DNA of 64,000 nt from Pseudarthrobacter sulfonivorans (GTDB taxonomy: Bacteria; Actinomycetota; Actinomycetes; Actinomycetales; Micrococcaceae): positions 2,232,001-2,296,000 of the forward strand of contig NZ_CP013747.1 of assembly GCF_001484605.1 (NCBI RefSeq), written 5' to 3'. The position numbers and the translations under genes were made by a program. This document shows, piece after piece, positions 33,848-42,499 of this stretch. Under the pieces are notes generated by a model. It had not been told where the DNA came from and did not search any database. It saw only the letters and a program-made list of their open reading frames with translations. Positions within the stretch are counted from its first letter, which is position 1, and the number at the start of each line of letters is the position of its first letter.

Positions 33848-35059
33848 ATGACCACCCCCGCCCACACTGACCAGAGCCCGGTTTCCCGGCAGGTTTCGCA
33901 AGCCGACCGCCCGTTGGGCGTGGCCGCCATCGGATACGCCTTCATGGGAAAGGCCCACTCGAATGCGTGGCGGAACGTGGCCAGCTTCTTCGACGTCCCG
34001 GCCTTCGAGCAGAAGGTGCTCGTTGGCCGGGACGCTACCCAGGTGGCCGAAGCGGCGGCCAAGTACGGTTGGGCTGAGTCCGCCACCGATTGGCGCTCCG
34101 TTCTGGAACGGGACGACATCGACATTGTGGATATCTGCGCACCCGGCTGGATGCACGCAGAGATCGCTATCGCGGCTTTGGAGGCAGGCAAGCACGTCCT
34201 GGTCGAAAAGCCTTTGGCGAACACCCTGGCCGAGGCCGAGGCCATGACGGACGCCGCCGCGACGGCCCGGTCCAAGGGCATGCAGTCCATGATCGGTTTC
34301 AACTACCGCCGTGTCCCCGCTCTGGCACTCGCCCGCGAACTGATCGCTGAAGGGCGGCTGGGTACTGTCCGGCACATCCGAGCCGCCTACCTCCAGGACT
34401 GGCTCTCCGACGCCCAATCCCCCATGACCTGGCGGCTTCGCAAGGAAACAGCTGGCTCAGGCGCCCTGGGAGATATCGCCTCCCACGCCATCGACCAGAT
34501 CCAGTACCTGACCGGACAAACCATCCTGGAGACGTCCGGAGTGCTGAAGACCTTCATCGCCCAGCGCCCCGGGCCGAATGGTACTGAGGACGTCACGGTC
34601 GACGACGCCGCCTGGGCCACGTTGTGGCTCACCGGGGACATGGGCGGGTCCGTCGAAGCATCACGTGTGGCCACCGGCCAGAAAAACAGCCTCCGGATCG
34701 AGGTGTACGGTACGGATGGCGCTTTGACCTTCGATTTGGAAAGTCTCAACGAACTGAACTTCCTGGACGCCACCGCCCCGGTCCGTGAACAGGGCTTCCG
34801 GCGGATCCTGGTCAACGAACCCGAACACCCGTACCTCGAAGCCTGGTGGCCGCAGGGCCACATCATCGGCTGGGAACACACCTTCACCCACCAGATCCGC
34901 GACTTCCTCATAGCCATCGACACCGGTCAAGCGCCCTCCCCGTCGTTCGAAGACGGACTGCAAGTTCAGCGCGTCCTGGCCGCAGTCGAAGCATCTGCCA
35001 ACAACAAGAGCACGATCACCGCTGTCGCTGACCCAGCGCCTGCTTCTGAAGGAGCCTGA
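33848..35059 (+). CDS. Gfo/Idh/MocA-family dehydrogenase
   Basis: 403 residues. Rossmann motif in GVAAIGYAFMGKAHSNAWRN (~24-43), VDICAPGWMHAEIAIAALEA, EKPLANTLAEAEAM, and catalytic-region AGSGALGDIASHAIDQIQYL with the family His/Asp. Ribosome site just upstream (AGCGAGGAATCG). Starts 14 bp after the pseudogene and is followed 1 bp later by an isomerase gene, making a dehydrogenase-isomerase pair. Such pairs oxidise and rearrange inositols or keto-glycosides; the exact sugar is unknown. Confidence 0.9.
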   Translation: MTTPAHTDQSPVSRQVSQADRPLGVAAIGYAFMGKAHSNAWRNVASFFDVPAFEQKVLVGRDATQVAEAAAKYGWAESATDWRSVLERDDIDIVDICAPGWMHAEIAIAALEAGKHVLVEKPLANTLAEAEAMTDAAATARSKGMQSMIGFNYRRVPALALARELIAEGRLGTVRHIRAAYLQDWLSDAQSPMTWRLRKETAGSGALGDIASHAIDQIQYLTGQTILETSGVLKTFIAQRPGPNGTEDVTVDDAAWATLWLTGDMGGSVEASRVATGQKNSLRIEVYGTDGALTFDLESLNELNFLDATAPVREQGFRRILVNEPEHPYLEAWWPQGHIIGWEHTFTHQIRDFLIAIDTGQAPSPSFEDGLQVQRVLAAVEASANNKSTITAVADPAPASEGA

Positions 35060-35060
35060 T

Positions 35061-36062
35061 ATGCCCCGCCCCTACACCCTGTTCACCGGCCAGTGGGCCG
35101 ACCTCCCGTTCGAAGAAGTCGCCAAACTGGCCTCCGGCTGGGGCTACGACGGCCTCGAAATCGCCGTATCCGGGGACCACCTGGACGCCTGGCGCTGGGA
35201 CGAACCCGGCTACGTCGAATCCAAGCTCGCCGTCCTGGACAAATACAACCTCAAGGTCTGGGCCATCTCCAACCACCTCAAAGGCCAGGCCGTGTGCGAT
35301 GACCCCATCGACTTCCGGCACGAAGCGATCGTGGGCGCGAAGGTCTGGGGCGACGGGGACCCCGAGGGCGTCCGCACCCGCGCCGCGGAGGAAATGAAAC
35401 ACACCGCCAGGCTGGCGAAGGCACTCGGTGTGGACACCGTCGTCGGATTTACCGGCTCCTCGATCTGGCAGTACGTCGCCATGTTCCCGCCCGTCCCTGA
35501 AAAGGTCATCGACGCCGGCTACCAGGACTTCGCGGACCGCTGGAACCCCATCCTGGACGTCTTCGACGAATGCGGCGTCCGCTTCGCCCACGAAGTCCAC
35601 CCCTCCGAAATCGCCTACGACTACTGGACCACCGTCCGCACCCTCGAAGCGATCGGCCACCGCGAAGCGTTCGGCCTGAACTGGGATCCGTCCCACTTCA
35701 TGTGGCAGGGCATGGACCCCGTGTCCTTCATCTGGGACTTCAAGGACCGGATCTACCACGTCGATTGCAAGGACACGAAGCTCCGCCCCACCGGCCGGAA
35801 CACCGTCCTCGGCTCGCACCTGCCCTGGGGCGACCCCCGCCGCGGCTGGGACTTCGTCTCCGCGGGCCGCGGCGACGTGCCCTGGGAATCGTCTTTCCGG
35901 GCCCTGGCAGCGATCGGCTACACCGGCCCCATCTCCGTCGAATGGGAGGACGCCGGCATGGACCGCCTCCACGGTGCACCGGAAGCCCTCGCCGCGCTGA
36001 AGAAATTCGATTTCCCCGCCTCGAACACCTCGTTCGATGCGGCCTTCAGCAGCAGAAACTAA
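35061..36062 (+). CDS. Sugar phosphate isomerase/epimerase family TIM-barrel protein
   Basis: 333 residues, AP_endonuc_2 fold: GWGYDGLEIAVSGDHLDAWR, VVGFTGSSIWQYVAMFPPVP, GVRFAHEVHPSEIAYDYWTT, FGLNWDPSHFMWQGMDPVSF, IYHVDCKDTKLRPTG and PISVEWEDAGMDR. Conserved Glu, Asp, His and Glu occupy the metal sites of the family. It is longer than the 254-residue paralogue. TIM-barrel proteins of this type in soil actinobacteria include subunits that cleave 3-keto C- or O-glycosides, which would fit the adjacent dehydrogenase and upstream glycosidase; this is inference. Confidence 0.88.
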   Translation: MPRPYTLFTGQWADLPFEEVAKLASGWGYDGLEIAVSGDHLDAWRWDEPGYVESKLAVLDKYNLKVWAISNHLKGQAVCDDPIDFRHEAIVGAKVWGDGDPEGVRTRAAEEMKHTARLAKALGVDTVVGFTGSSIWQYVAMFPPVPEKVIDAGYQDFADRWNPILDVFDECGVRFAHEVHPSEIAYDYWTTVRTLEAIGHREAFGLNWDPSHFMWQGMDPVSFIWDFKDRIYHVDCKDTKLRPTGRNTVLGSHLPWGDPRRGWDFVSAGRGDVPWESSFRALAAIGYTGPISVEWEDAGMDRLHGAPEALAALKKFDFPASNTSFDAAFSSRN

Positions 36063-36090
36063 CCTGCGAGTCTGCCTTAAGAAACCTGTT

Positions 36091-36228
36091 GTCTGCGCAA
36101 AGCGATTCGAAGATCCCGTCTACAGCAGTTCCAACGTGCACACGATCCGCGCCATCGTGGGCCGGGGTCTGGCGTACTCGCTGCTGATGAAGGCAGTCGA
36201 TGAGGGCAGCGAACACCCCTGCCGCTGA
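36091..36228 (+). pseudogene. C-terminal fragment of a LysR-family regulator
   Basis: A short frame reads SSSNVHTIRAIVGRGLAYSL followed by LMKAVDEG and a stop. This matches the end of LysR effector domains, where 'TSSxETVRALVGRGLGYSLL' is a common pattern. No HTH or rest of the gene is present. It sits right after the isomerase gene and before a recombinase remnant, so it is probably a scar of an insertion or deletion. Confidence 0.55.
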
Positions 36229-36462
36229 AGTATCTCCGATTGCCCAGAAAACAGGAACCAAATCACTGCTTAGCAGCCCTTGCTCGACGCGGTCCTTCAG
36301 GCTCCCGTCAGACTCAAGTACACCCCAACCTGACGTCAGGCATTGTCCAAATTAGTTGTCAGAATAGGATCGATTTCCCGCTTTCTCGACACACCCCCTT
36401 TGGGAGTCATAGATTTCATCCTGACGCCTTCGGCGCAGGATTTCAGTGGCAGGTCAAAGGAT

Positions 36463-36615
36463 CGGTATACAAGGGTCAGCACCCTGGACCAGAACGACAA
36501 GCGCCAGTTCGACGGCGAGGCCCGCGAGTTCGGAATCAGCCAGGCAGCGCCCCACAGTATCTACGCCAGGCGAAGAATTGAGTGGCTTACACCAACCCTG
36601 CGCCCCAAAGAATAG
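36463..36615 (+). mobile_element. Remnant of a serine recombinase (resolvase/invertase) N-terminus
   Basis: The frame contains RYTRVSTLDQNDKRQFDG, the hallmark N-terminus of resolvase/invertase proteins (Y-x-RVSTxDQN, including the catalytic Ser in RVS), and then departs after ~20 residues and stops at 36615. No catalytic or DNA-binding remainder. It testifies to a former Tn3-like or invertase element. The rest of the 640-bp gap (36063-36699) holds the LysR fragment, this remnant and the operator pair at 36623-36653. Confidence 0.65.
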
Positions 36616-36622
36616 CGCTCCC

Positions 36623-36653
36623 TTGTAATACAAGTAGCAGACTTGTATTATAA
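36623..36653. promoter_or_regulatory. Two FadR/GntR-type operator sites upstream of the dehydratase
   Basis: TTGTAATACAA at 36623-36633 fits the FCD-GntR consensus TNGTNNNACNA exactly. A second site, TTGTATTATAA at 36643-36653, fits with one change and is offset by exactly 20 bp, two helical turns. They lie 47-77 bp upstream of the dehydratase start, in an AT-rich patch that is exceptional for this genome. The FCD-GntR gene downstream of the dehydratase is the natural binding protein. Confidence 0.65.
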
Positions 36654-36699
36654 GTAAGAGGGCAACGCAGCCCGGACAGCCTGCTTTCGAGGAGCAACC

Positions 36700-37827
36700 A
36701 TGAGTACCGTTGATGCCATCCGGCACGTCAAGCTTTCCACCGCGCGGCTGCCGCTGGCCGTCCCCATCAGTGACGCCAAGGTTTTCACCGGCCGCCATAA
36801 GCCCATGACAGAAGTGGTGTTCCTGTTCGCGGAGATAACTACGGAGCTGGGCCACAGCGGCATCGGCTTCAGCTACTCCAAGCGCGCCGGCGGCCCCGCC
36901 CAGTATGCCCACGCCAAGGAGGTCGCACAGGGACTTATCGGCGAGGACCCTAACGACATCGGCAAGATCTACACCAAGCTGCTCTGGGCCGGCGCTTCGG
37001 TGGGCCGCTCGGGTGTGGCCACGCAGGCCCTGGCCGCGATCGACATCGCGCTGTACGACCTCAAGTCCAAGCGCGCCGGCCTGTCCCTGGCCAAATTCCT
37101 GGGCGCCTACCGGGACTCCGTCCAGACCTACAACACGTCCGGCGGCTTCCTCAATGCCTCCCTGGAAGAGGTCAAGGACCGCGCCACCGTCCTGCTGGAG
37201 GAAGGCATCGGCGGCATCAAGATCAAGGTGGGCCTGCCGGACAGCAAGGAAGACCTGCGCCGCGTGGCCGGCATCCGCGAACACATCGGCTGGGATGTTC
37301 CCCTGATGGTGGACGCCAACCAGCAGTGGGACCGGGCCACTGCCCTGCGCATGGGCCGCCAGCTGGAGCAGTACAACCTCATCTGGATCGAAGAGCCGCT
37401 CGATGCCTACGACTTTGAGGGCCATGCGCACCTCGCCAACGTCCTGGACACCCCCATCGCCACGGGCGAGATGCTGGCGTCCGTGGCCGAGCACAAGGGC
37501 CTCATCACCGCCAACGGCTGCGACATCATCCAGCCGGACGCACCTCGCGTCGGCGGCATCACCCAGTTCCTGCGCCTCGCTGCCCTCGCGGACGAACGCG
37601 GGCTTGGCCTGGCGCCCCACTTCGCCATGGAGATCCACCTGCACCTCGCCGCGGCGTACCCGCGGGAACCGTGGGTGGAGCACTTCGACTGGCTGGATCC
37701 GCTGTTCAACGAGCGCCTCGAAACCAAGAACGGCCGCATGCTCGTCCCGGACCGTCCCGGCCTGGGCGTGACCCTCAGTGACCAGGCCCGCGCCTGGACC
37801 ACCGAGTCCGTGGAGTTCGGCGCGTAA
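36700..37827 (+). CDS. L-talarate/galactarate dehydratase
   Basis: 375 residues, mandelate racemase branch of the enolase superfamily. Closely follows the known Salmonella TalrD/GalrD sequence as I recall it: PISDAKVFTGRHKPMTEV, GFSYSKRAGGPAQYAHAKE, KIYTKLLWAGASVGRSG, the base pair of lysines in GGIKIKVG (~197), metal ligands in MVDANQQWDR, WIEEPLDAYD and IATGEMLAS, and the general acid/base His in LAPHFAMEIHLHLAAAYP. It should dehydrate galactarate (and epimerise L-talarate) to 5-keto-4-deoxyglucarate using Mg2+. AGGAG ribosome site. Followed 10 bp later by an FCD-GntR regulator; downstream aldolase genes are not in the window. Confidence 0.9.
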   Translation: MSTVDAIRHVKLSTARLPLAVPISDAKVFTGRHKPMTEVVFLFAEITTELGHSGIGFSYSKRAGGPAQYAHAKEVAQGLIGEDPNDIGKIYTKLLWAGASVGRSGVATQALAAIDIALYDLKSKRAGLSLAKFLGAYRDSVQTYNTSGGFLNASLEEVKDRATVLLEEGIGGIKIKVGLPDSKEDLRRVAGIREHIGWDVPLMVDANQQWDRATALRMGRQLEQYNLIWIEEPLDAYDFEGHAHLANVLDTPIATGEMLASVAEHKGLITANGCDIIQPDAPRVGGITQFLRLAALADERGLGLAPHFAMEIHLHLAAAYPREPWVEHFDWLDPLFNERLETKNGRMLVPDRPGLGVTLSDQARAWTTESVEFGA

Positions 37828-37837
37828 CCTTGAACGC

Positions 37838-38542
37838 ATGAGCCGGAACCTGACCGCGGACCTCGCCGCCGACCTTCGCACCCGCATCGTGGACGGCGTC
37901 ATCCAGCCCGGCGACAAGCTTCCCAGCGAAAACGCGCTGATGGTCGACTTCGGCGTCAGCCGCACCGTGGTGCGCTCCGCGCTGACGCGCCTCCAGGCCG
38001 AAGGGCTGGTGGAAACCGAACGCGGGCGGGGCAGCTTCGCGCTGACCCCGCCCGACGACGGCCCCCAGCCAGTCCCGGGCAGCCGCCCCGTCGCCAGCAT
38101 CGAAGACCGCATCCACCTGCTGGAATTCCGGCTGGGCGTCGAGACCGAAGCTGCGGCCCTGGCCGCCCGCAACCACTCCGACCGCCAGCTCCGGGCGGTC
38201 AATGCTGCCCTGGAACAGTTCGCCGCCAGCGCTGACCACCCCGGCCACGCCATGAAGGCGGACTTCGAGTTCCACCGCGCAATCGCGGCCGCCTCCGGCA
38301 ACCCTTTCTACTCCGATTGCCTCGCCGCCCTGGGCCAGACGATGATCGCGATGCCGCGCACCCGGCTGCTCACCGGCGTCGAACATTACGCACGGGACCA
38401 CTTTGACCAGGTGGTGCACGAGCACCGGTCCATCGCTGCCGCCATCGCCGACGGCGATGAGACCGCCGCCTCAGCCGCCATGCGCAGCCACCTCGCAAAT
38501 TCCCGACGGCGGTTCACGGCTTCGGTACGCCCACCCGCTTAG
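37838..38542 (+). CDS. FadR-type (FCD) GntR regulator
   Basis: 234 residues from ATG 37838; 10 bp after the dehydratase stop, so co-transcribed. Winged helix LRTRIVDGVIQPGDKLPSEN, LMVDFGVSRTVVRSALTRLQ, then an FCD domain beginning at IHLLEFRLGVETEAAALA with the metal-binding Asp/His set (DFEFHRAIAAASGN, HEHRSIAAAI, MRSHLANSRRR). FCD regulators of this type (for example DgoR, ExuR relatives) sense sugar acids. Probably represses the dehydratase gene through the two sites at 36623-36653 and is relieved by galactarate or a product. Confidence 0.92.
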   Translation: MSRNLTADLAADLRTRIVDGVIQPGDKLPSENALMVDFGVSRTVVRSALTRLQAEGLVETERGRGSFALTPPDDGPQPVPGSRPVASIEDRIHLLEFRLGVETEAAALAARNHSDRQLRAVNAALEQFAASADHPGHAMKADFEFHRAIAAASGNPFYSDCLAALGQTMIAMPRTRLLTGVEHYARDHFDQVVHEHRSIAAAIADGDETAASAAMRSHLANSRRRFTASVRPPA

Positions 38543-38555
38543 GCACCGCCCGCGC

Positions 38556-40103
38556 TCAGCGCTCCTCGCGGCCGCGGGCCAGCACCTGCCCCTTGAAGAA
38601 CTCGGGCCGCAGCCGGGACATCATCAGCATGATCACCACGCCCAGCAGGATCACGCCCATGCCCAGGATGAACACCATCCCCAGCCCGCCCACCGATGAT
38701 CCGGAGCCGTACTCGGGGTCCATGGAATCGGCGGCGGTCTTGAAGAACATCACCAGCAGGATGACTCCGCCCAGCAGCGGCGCCAGGAACTTGAAGAAAA
38801 AGGCGCGGCCATTGCTGAACGCCTGGGCCCGGAAGAACCAGACGCATGCCAGGGCTGTGATGCCGTAGTAGAAGCAGATCATCATGCCCAGCGCCGTGAT
38901 GGTGTCCCAAAGCGCGTTCTCCGAGGTGGTCCGGGTGATGACGTAGAAGGCTGCGGCGGCAACGCCCGCGGCGATCGTGGCGTAACTCGGGGACTTGAAG
39001 CGCGGGCTGACCTTGCCGAAACGGCCCGGGAGTGCCCTGTAGTGACCCATCGACAGCATGGTCCGCGCCGGAGACACAAACGTTGACTGCAGCGAGGCGG
39101 CCGAACTGCTCAGGATGGCGAGGGACATCAGGATGGCGAACGGTCCCATCACCGGCCCGGAGAGGACGGCGAAGATGCTCGACTGGTTGTCCGGATTCCC
39201 GGCGCCCAGGCCGGTTTCGCCCACCCCCGCAAAGGACAGGGTTGCCAGCGCAACGGTCATGTAGATCGCCACAATCACCACCACGGTGACGGTTGCTGCC
39301 CGCCCCGGAGTCTTCTCCGGATTTTTGGTTTCCTCGTTCATGGTCAGAGTGACGTCCCAGCCCCAGTATATGAAGATGGAGAGGGAAACCCCGGCAGCAA
39401 AGGCTGAGAAGGATCCGACCGCGAACGGATTAAACCAGTCCGGCGAAATGGCGGTCGCATCAAACGCCGAGCCGTTGGCCACGTGGCTGAAGGCGGCAAC
39501 GGCAAACCAGCCAAGCACCAGCAGCTGGAACGCCACCAGTACATACTGCACGCCCTTGGTGGCTTCCATGCCCCGATAGGAAATCCAGCAAGCCAGGGCG
39601 ATGAACACCAGGGTCGTGGCGATGTTCAGCGGCAAGTTCTTGCTCAGCTCGCCCAGTTCCGGGTTCCCGAACAGCTGGGCCAGCATGAGGTAGAAGAAGT
39701 CGACGGCGACCGCCGCCAGGTTGGACAGCACAATGATGGTGGCTGCAATCAGCCCCCAGCCACCCATCCAGCCGATCCACGGACCAAAGGCGCGCGATGC
39801 CCACGTAAACGAGGTGCCGGCGTCGGGCATGGCATTGTTCAGTTCGCGGTAGCCGAACGCCACCAGGATCATGGGGATAAATCCCACCAGGAAGATCGCC
39901 GGCAGCTGGACCCCCACTTCCGAAACCGTTGGCCCCAGCGCCGCGGTCAGCGTGTACGCAGGCGCGATGCAGGAGACACCGATCACGACGGCGCCCAGCA
40001 ATCCCACCGCGCCCGCCTTCAGGCCCTTCCCGCTCAGGCCTTTTTCAGCCAGGCCATTGCCCGGGGCGCTGGGTGGCTGTGCTGTCACTTCTTTGGGACT
40101 CAT
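38556..40103 (-). CDS. APC-family amino acid/polyamine permease
   Basis: 515 residues with 12 predicted membrane segments. The N-terminus carries LLGAVVIGVSCIAPAYTLTA and the FIPMILVAFGYRELN segment; residues ~95-110 read AGTSFTWASRAFGPWIGWMG, the APC consensus around helix 3. Begins 49 bp after the putrescine oxidase stop on the same strand, so the two are probably one transcript; the likely substrate is putrescine or another amine, or gamma-aminobutyrate. The gene ends 13 bp from the convergent GntR gene. Confidence 0.9.
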   Translation of the reverse strand: MSPKEVTAQPPSAPGNGLAEKGLSGKGLKAGAVGLLGAVVIGVSCIAPAYTLTAALGPTVSEVGVQLPAIFLVGFIPMILVAFGYRELNNAMPDAGTSFTWASRAFGPWIGWMGGWGLIAATIIVLSNLAAVAVDFFYLMLAQLFGNPELGELSKNLPLNIATTLVFIALACWISYRGMEATKGVQYVLVAFQLLVLGWFAVAAFSHVANGSAFDATAISPDWFNPFAVGSFSAFAAGVSLSIFIYWGWDVTLTMNEETKNPEKTPGRAATVTVVVIVAIYMTVALATLSFAGVGETGLGAGNPDNQSSIFAVLSGPVMGPFAILMSLAILSSSAASLQSTFVSPARTMLSMGHYRALPGRFGKVSPRFKSPSYATIAAGVAAAAFYVITRTTSENALWDTITALGMMICFYYGITALACVWFFRAQAFSNGRAFFFKFLAPLLGGVILLVMFFKTAADSMDPEYGSGSSVGGLGMVFILGMGVILLGVVIMLMMSRLRPEFFKGQVLARGREER

Positions 40104-40152
40104 GGCCTTGCCTCTCTTTCATTCGACGCTGAATGGGGTGGAGCTGGTGCGC

Positions 40153-41562
40153 TCAGCCGACGGCGGCCGCGGCCTCGATTGCCGCACCGGAAGCGCCAGC
40201 CGCAGCCACGATGCGCGCCGCGGTGCGCTGGCCCATGCGGACGGCTCCGTCAACATGCTGGTAGCCTTCGGCGGCGAGGTCCGAGGAGCACCAGTAGATA
40301 GGGCCCACGGGGGCGTGCTGGTCCTTGCCGTAACGGTGCAGGCCGCCAAGATCGTAGCTGGCCGCGTACGCGCCCCGGGTCCATTCCTCGGACCCCCAGT
40401 CGGATTCGTAGTAGACCTCTGGCTCCAGGGCCTTGTCCCCCAGGAACCCGGCAATCGATTCCAGGATGGCGCGGCGGCGGTCCTCGGCACTCAGCTCGAA
40501 GACGGCGTCGGCCTTTTCATCCGAGACGAAGCCCACCAGGGTTCCCCGTGAATCACCGTGGTTGGTGTTGTCGTAGACCTCCTGGACCAGCGAACCGGCA
40601 CCGAAACCCGTTCCGGAGAGTCCGTCTTCACGCCAGAACGGCGTGCTGTAGACGGCGTGGACCTTGATCACCAGGCCCAGGGACTGGTGCTGGTGCATCT
40701 GGTGCTGCCGCCGCGGAAGCGGCGGGTTAAAGGAGACGCGCGAGTAGAGGTTCGGCGGCACGGCCATGATCACAAAACGCGCATTCACGGTGGCGCGCTC
40801 CGAGACAACGCTGACGCGGTGTCCGCCTTCCCCGGCATCCTCCCAGTGGACCGTGCGCACCGGACTGTTAAGTACGACGTCGGCACCCAGTTCCGCTGCC
40901 TGCAGCAGGGACACCTGCTGCATCCCGCCGATGACCCGCTTGTCCAGGATGAAGTCCTCGTCGGTGAGGTGGCTGAAGGACCCGGCGGAGGCTGCCATCA
41001 GGACCGCCTGCAGCGCCGAAAACGCGTGCGCGGGCTTGGTGAGCATGCCGCCGGCGATGAACAGGCCAATGTTGTTGCAGGCCTCCTCGTCGTTCGAGTT
41101 CCGGCGCAGCCAGTGCTGGAAGGAGATGGTGTCCAGTTCACGGGCCTTGGGATGGGCCCACGGCTCGGTGGCGCCGATTTCCGCGGCGAGGCCGTCCAGA
41201 ATGCCGATCAGCTTGTCCATTTCCGCCCCGGTGGCTGCGCTCACCGGGAAGGAATCACCGGTGTAGCGGGTTTTCTTCCCGTCGGCGCCGACGTAGACGG
41301 ACTCGCCCTCCCGGTAGCGGGAGTATGTCTTCAGGCCGAGCTCGTCCAGGAGCTCCAGCAGTACGGTCTGATCCGGGGAGACCCACTGGCCGCCGATTTC
41401 CAGCATGGCCCCGTCAATGGTGTCGGTCCAGGTTCGGCCACCCACGCGGTCCCGTGCTTCCAACACTGCCACGCTGAGGCCGGCCTTCCTCAGTTCGCGG
41501 GCAGCGGTGAGCCCGGAGGGTCCGGCGCCAACGATCACAACGTCACGGTCAAGATTCAGCAT
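40153..41562 (-). CDS. puo: Putrescine oxidase, FAD-dependent
   Basis: 469 residues from ATG 41562 (AGAGGA 4 nt upstream). Flavin amine oxidase: VVIVGAGPSGLTAARELRKA at ~8-27, GGRTWTDTIDGAMLEIGGQW, and segments I recognise from the Rhodococcus putrescine oxidase: FIAGGMLTKPAHAFSALQAV, RRQHQMHQHQSLGLVIKVHA, YESDWGSEEWTRGAYAASYD and the C-terminal SSDLAAEGYQHVDGAVRMGQ. Oxidises putrescine with O2 to 4-aminobutanal (cyclising to pyrroline), NH3 and H2O2. Paired with an amine permease and divergent from a TetR gene; a 19-bp palindrome separates them. Confidence 0.92.
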   Translation of the reverse strand: MLNLDRDVVIVGAGPSGLTAARELRKAGLSVAVLEARDRVGGRTWTDTIDGAMLEIGGQWVSPDQTVLLELLDELGLKTYSRYREGESVYVGADGKKTRYTGDSFPVSAATGAEMDKLIGILDGLAAEIGATEPWAHPKARELDTISFQHWLRRNSNDEEACNNIGLFIAGGMLTKPAHAFSALQAVLMAASAGSFSHLTDEDFILDKRVIGGMQQVSLLQAAELGADVVLNSPVRTVHWEDAGEGGHRVSVVSERATVNARFVIMAVPPNLYSRVSFNPPLPRRQHQMHQHQSLGLVIKVHAVYSTPFWREDGLSGTGFGAGSLVQEVYDNTNHGDSRGTLVGFVSDEKADAVFELSAEDRRRAILESIAGFLGDKALEPEVYYESDWGSEEWTRGAYAASYDLGGLHRYGKDQHAPVGPIYWCSSDLAAEGYQHVDGAVRMGQRTAARIVAAAGASGAAIEAAAAVG

Positions 41563-41601
41563 GATGTCCTCTCTATGGCCGGTCGAGTGACACGAACCAC
41601 T

Positions 41602-41620
41602 AAATGAATGCCATTCATTT
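41602..41620. promoter_or_regulatory. 19-bp palindromic operator between puo and TetR
   Basis: AAATGAATG-C-CATTCATTT, a perfect 9+1+9 inverted repeat 40 bp upstream of puo and 85 bp upstream of the TetR gene. Length, symmetry and position fit a TetR-family operator controlling both directions. AT content is high compared with the surroundings. Confidence 0.75.
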
Positions 41621-41704
41621 ATTAGAACTATAGCTGTTTTGCGGTCCGCAAGGAAGTGCCGGGTGGAATAATGCTGGAGACATCTGCCCGCAGAAAGGCC
41701 AGCA

Positions 41705-42409
41705 ATGCCGGCATCACCAGCCGCTTCACGAACTGCCACGGAGCGCGAGCCCGTGCCGAAAACCGGTGCGGCACGGCGCCGCGCGGGGCGGCCCGCCGCC
41801 GCGGTCCTGGACCTGGCGGGCATCACGGCAGCAGCCCTGCGGCTCATCGGCAAGAACGGCTACGACGGTCTCACCATGGCCGCACTGGCCCGCTCACTGC
41901 ACGTGGCGCCGTCGGCCCTTTATAACCATGTGGAATCCAAGCGGGACGTGCTCCTCCTCGTGGAAGACCATTTGACTGCCCTGGTGGATGTGACCGCATT
42001 CGCGGCGGAACCTTGGGAGTCCGCCGTGCGGAAGTGGGCCTGGAGTTACCGGGACGTCTTCGCAGAGCACACGCCCCTGATTCCCGTCATCGCAGTACTT
42101 CCCGTGACTGACGCACCGCAGACCCTCGCCATGTATGAGACCGTCAGCGCCGGATTCCGGGCGGCCGGATTCCCGGAGGAGCGGATCGTGTCCGCCATCG
42201 TGGCCCTGGAATCATTCATCTTCGGATCCGCCTACGACGTCACGGCCCCAGCCGATATTTTCGATTCCGGCAGCATGGCGGAGTCGACGCCAAGCTTCAC
42301 GGGCGCAGTCCGGAGCCTGGCCGCGCTGCGGCACGAGAAACCTGCGGACGTGGCGTTCAGCCTCGGGCTTGAGGCCCTTATTGCGGGCTTCGGGGCGTTA
42401 CGCGAGTAG
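41705..42409 (+). CDS. TetR-family regulator of putrescine oxidation
   Basis: 234 residues from ATG 41705. After a basic N-terminal arm (ARRRAGRPAAAVLDLAGITA) comes the HTH (LRLIGKNGYDGLTMAALARS, LHVAPSALYNHVESKRDVLL), then a TetR_C domain with helices around WESAVRKWAWSYRDVFAEHT. It is divergent from puo and probably binds the palindrome at 41602-41620. The inducer is presumably putrescine or its oxidation product. Unrelated in its ligand domain to the two TetR paralogues at 20-22 kb. Confidence 0.9.
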   Translation: MPASPAASRTATEREPVPKTGAARRRAGRPAAAVLDLAGITAAALRLIGKNGYDGLTMAALARSLHVAPSALYNHVESKRDVLLLVEDHLTALVDVTAFAAEPWESAVRKWAWSYRDVFAEHTPLIPVIAVLPVTDAPQTLAMYETVSAGFRAAGFPEERIVSAIVALESFIFGSAYDVTAPADIFDSGSMAESTPSFTGAVRSLAALRHEKPADVAFSLGLEALIAGFGALRE

Positions 42410-42462
42410 GCGCAGGGCTTTCTCAGCCTCATCCTGTTGAAGAGGCCCAGCGTTAAAGAAAG

Positions 42463-42488
42463 GAACCCCGGTCCGAAGACCGGGGTTC
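42463..42488. terminator. Bidirectional terminator hairpin
   Basis: GAACCCCGGTC-CGAA-GACCGGGGTTC, an 11-bp perfect stem with a tetraloop. TTTT follows on the plus strand and a short T-run on the minus strand, so it can end both the TetR gene (plus) and tRNA-Leu (minus), which converge here. Confidence 0.85.
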
Positions 42489-42499
42489 TTTTGATTGCG

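Noticed and set aside
36454..38301. 615-codon minus-strand open frame across the dehydratase and GntR genes
   Set aside because: Antisense of two well-supported genes; composition is typical of the shadow frame of high-GC coding DNA, with no motif or ribosome site.
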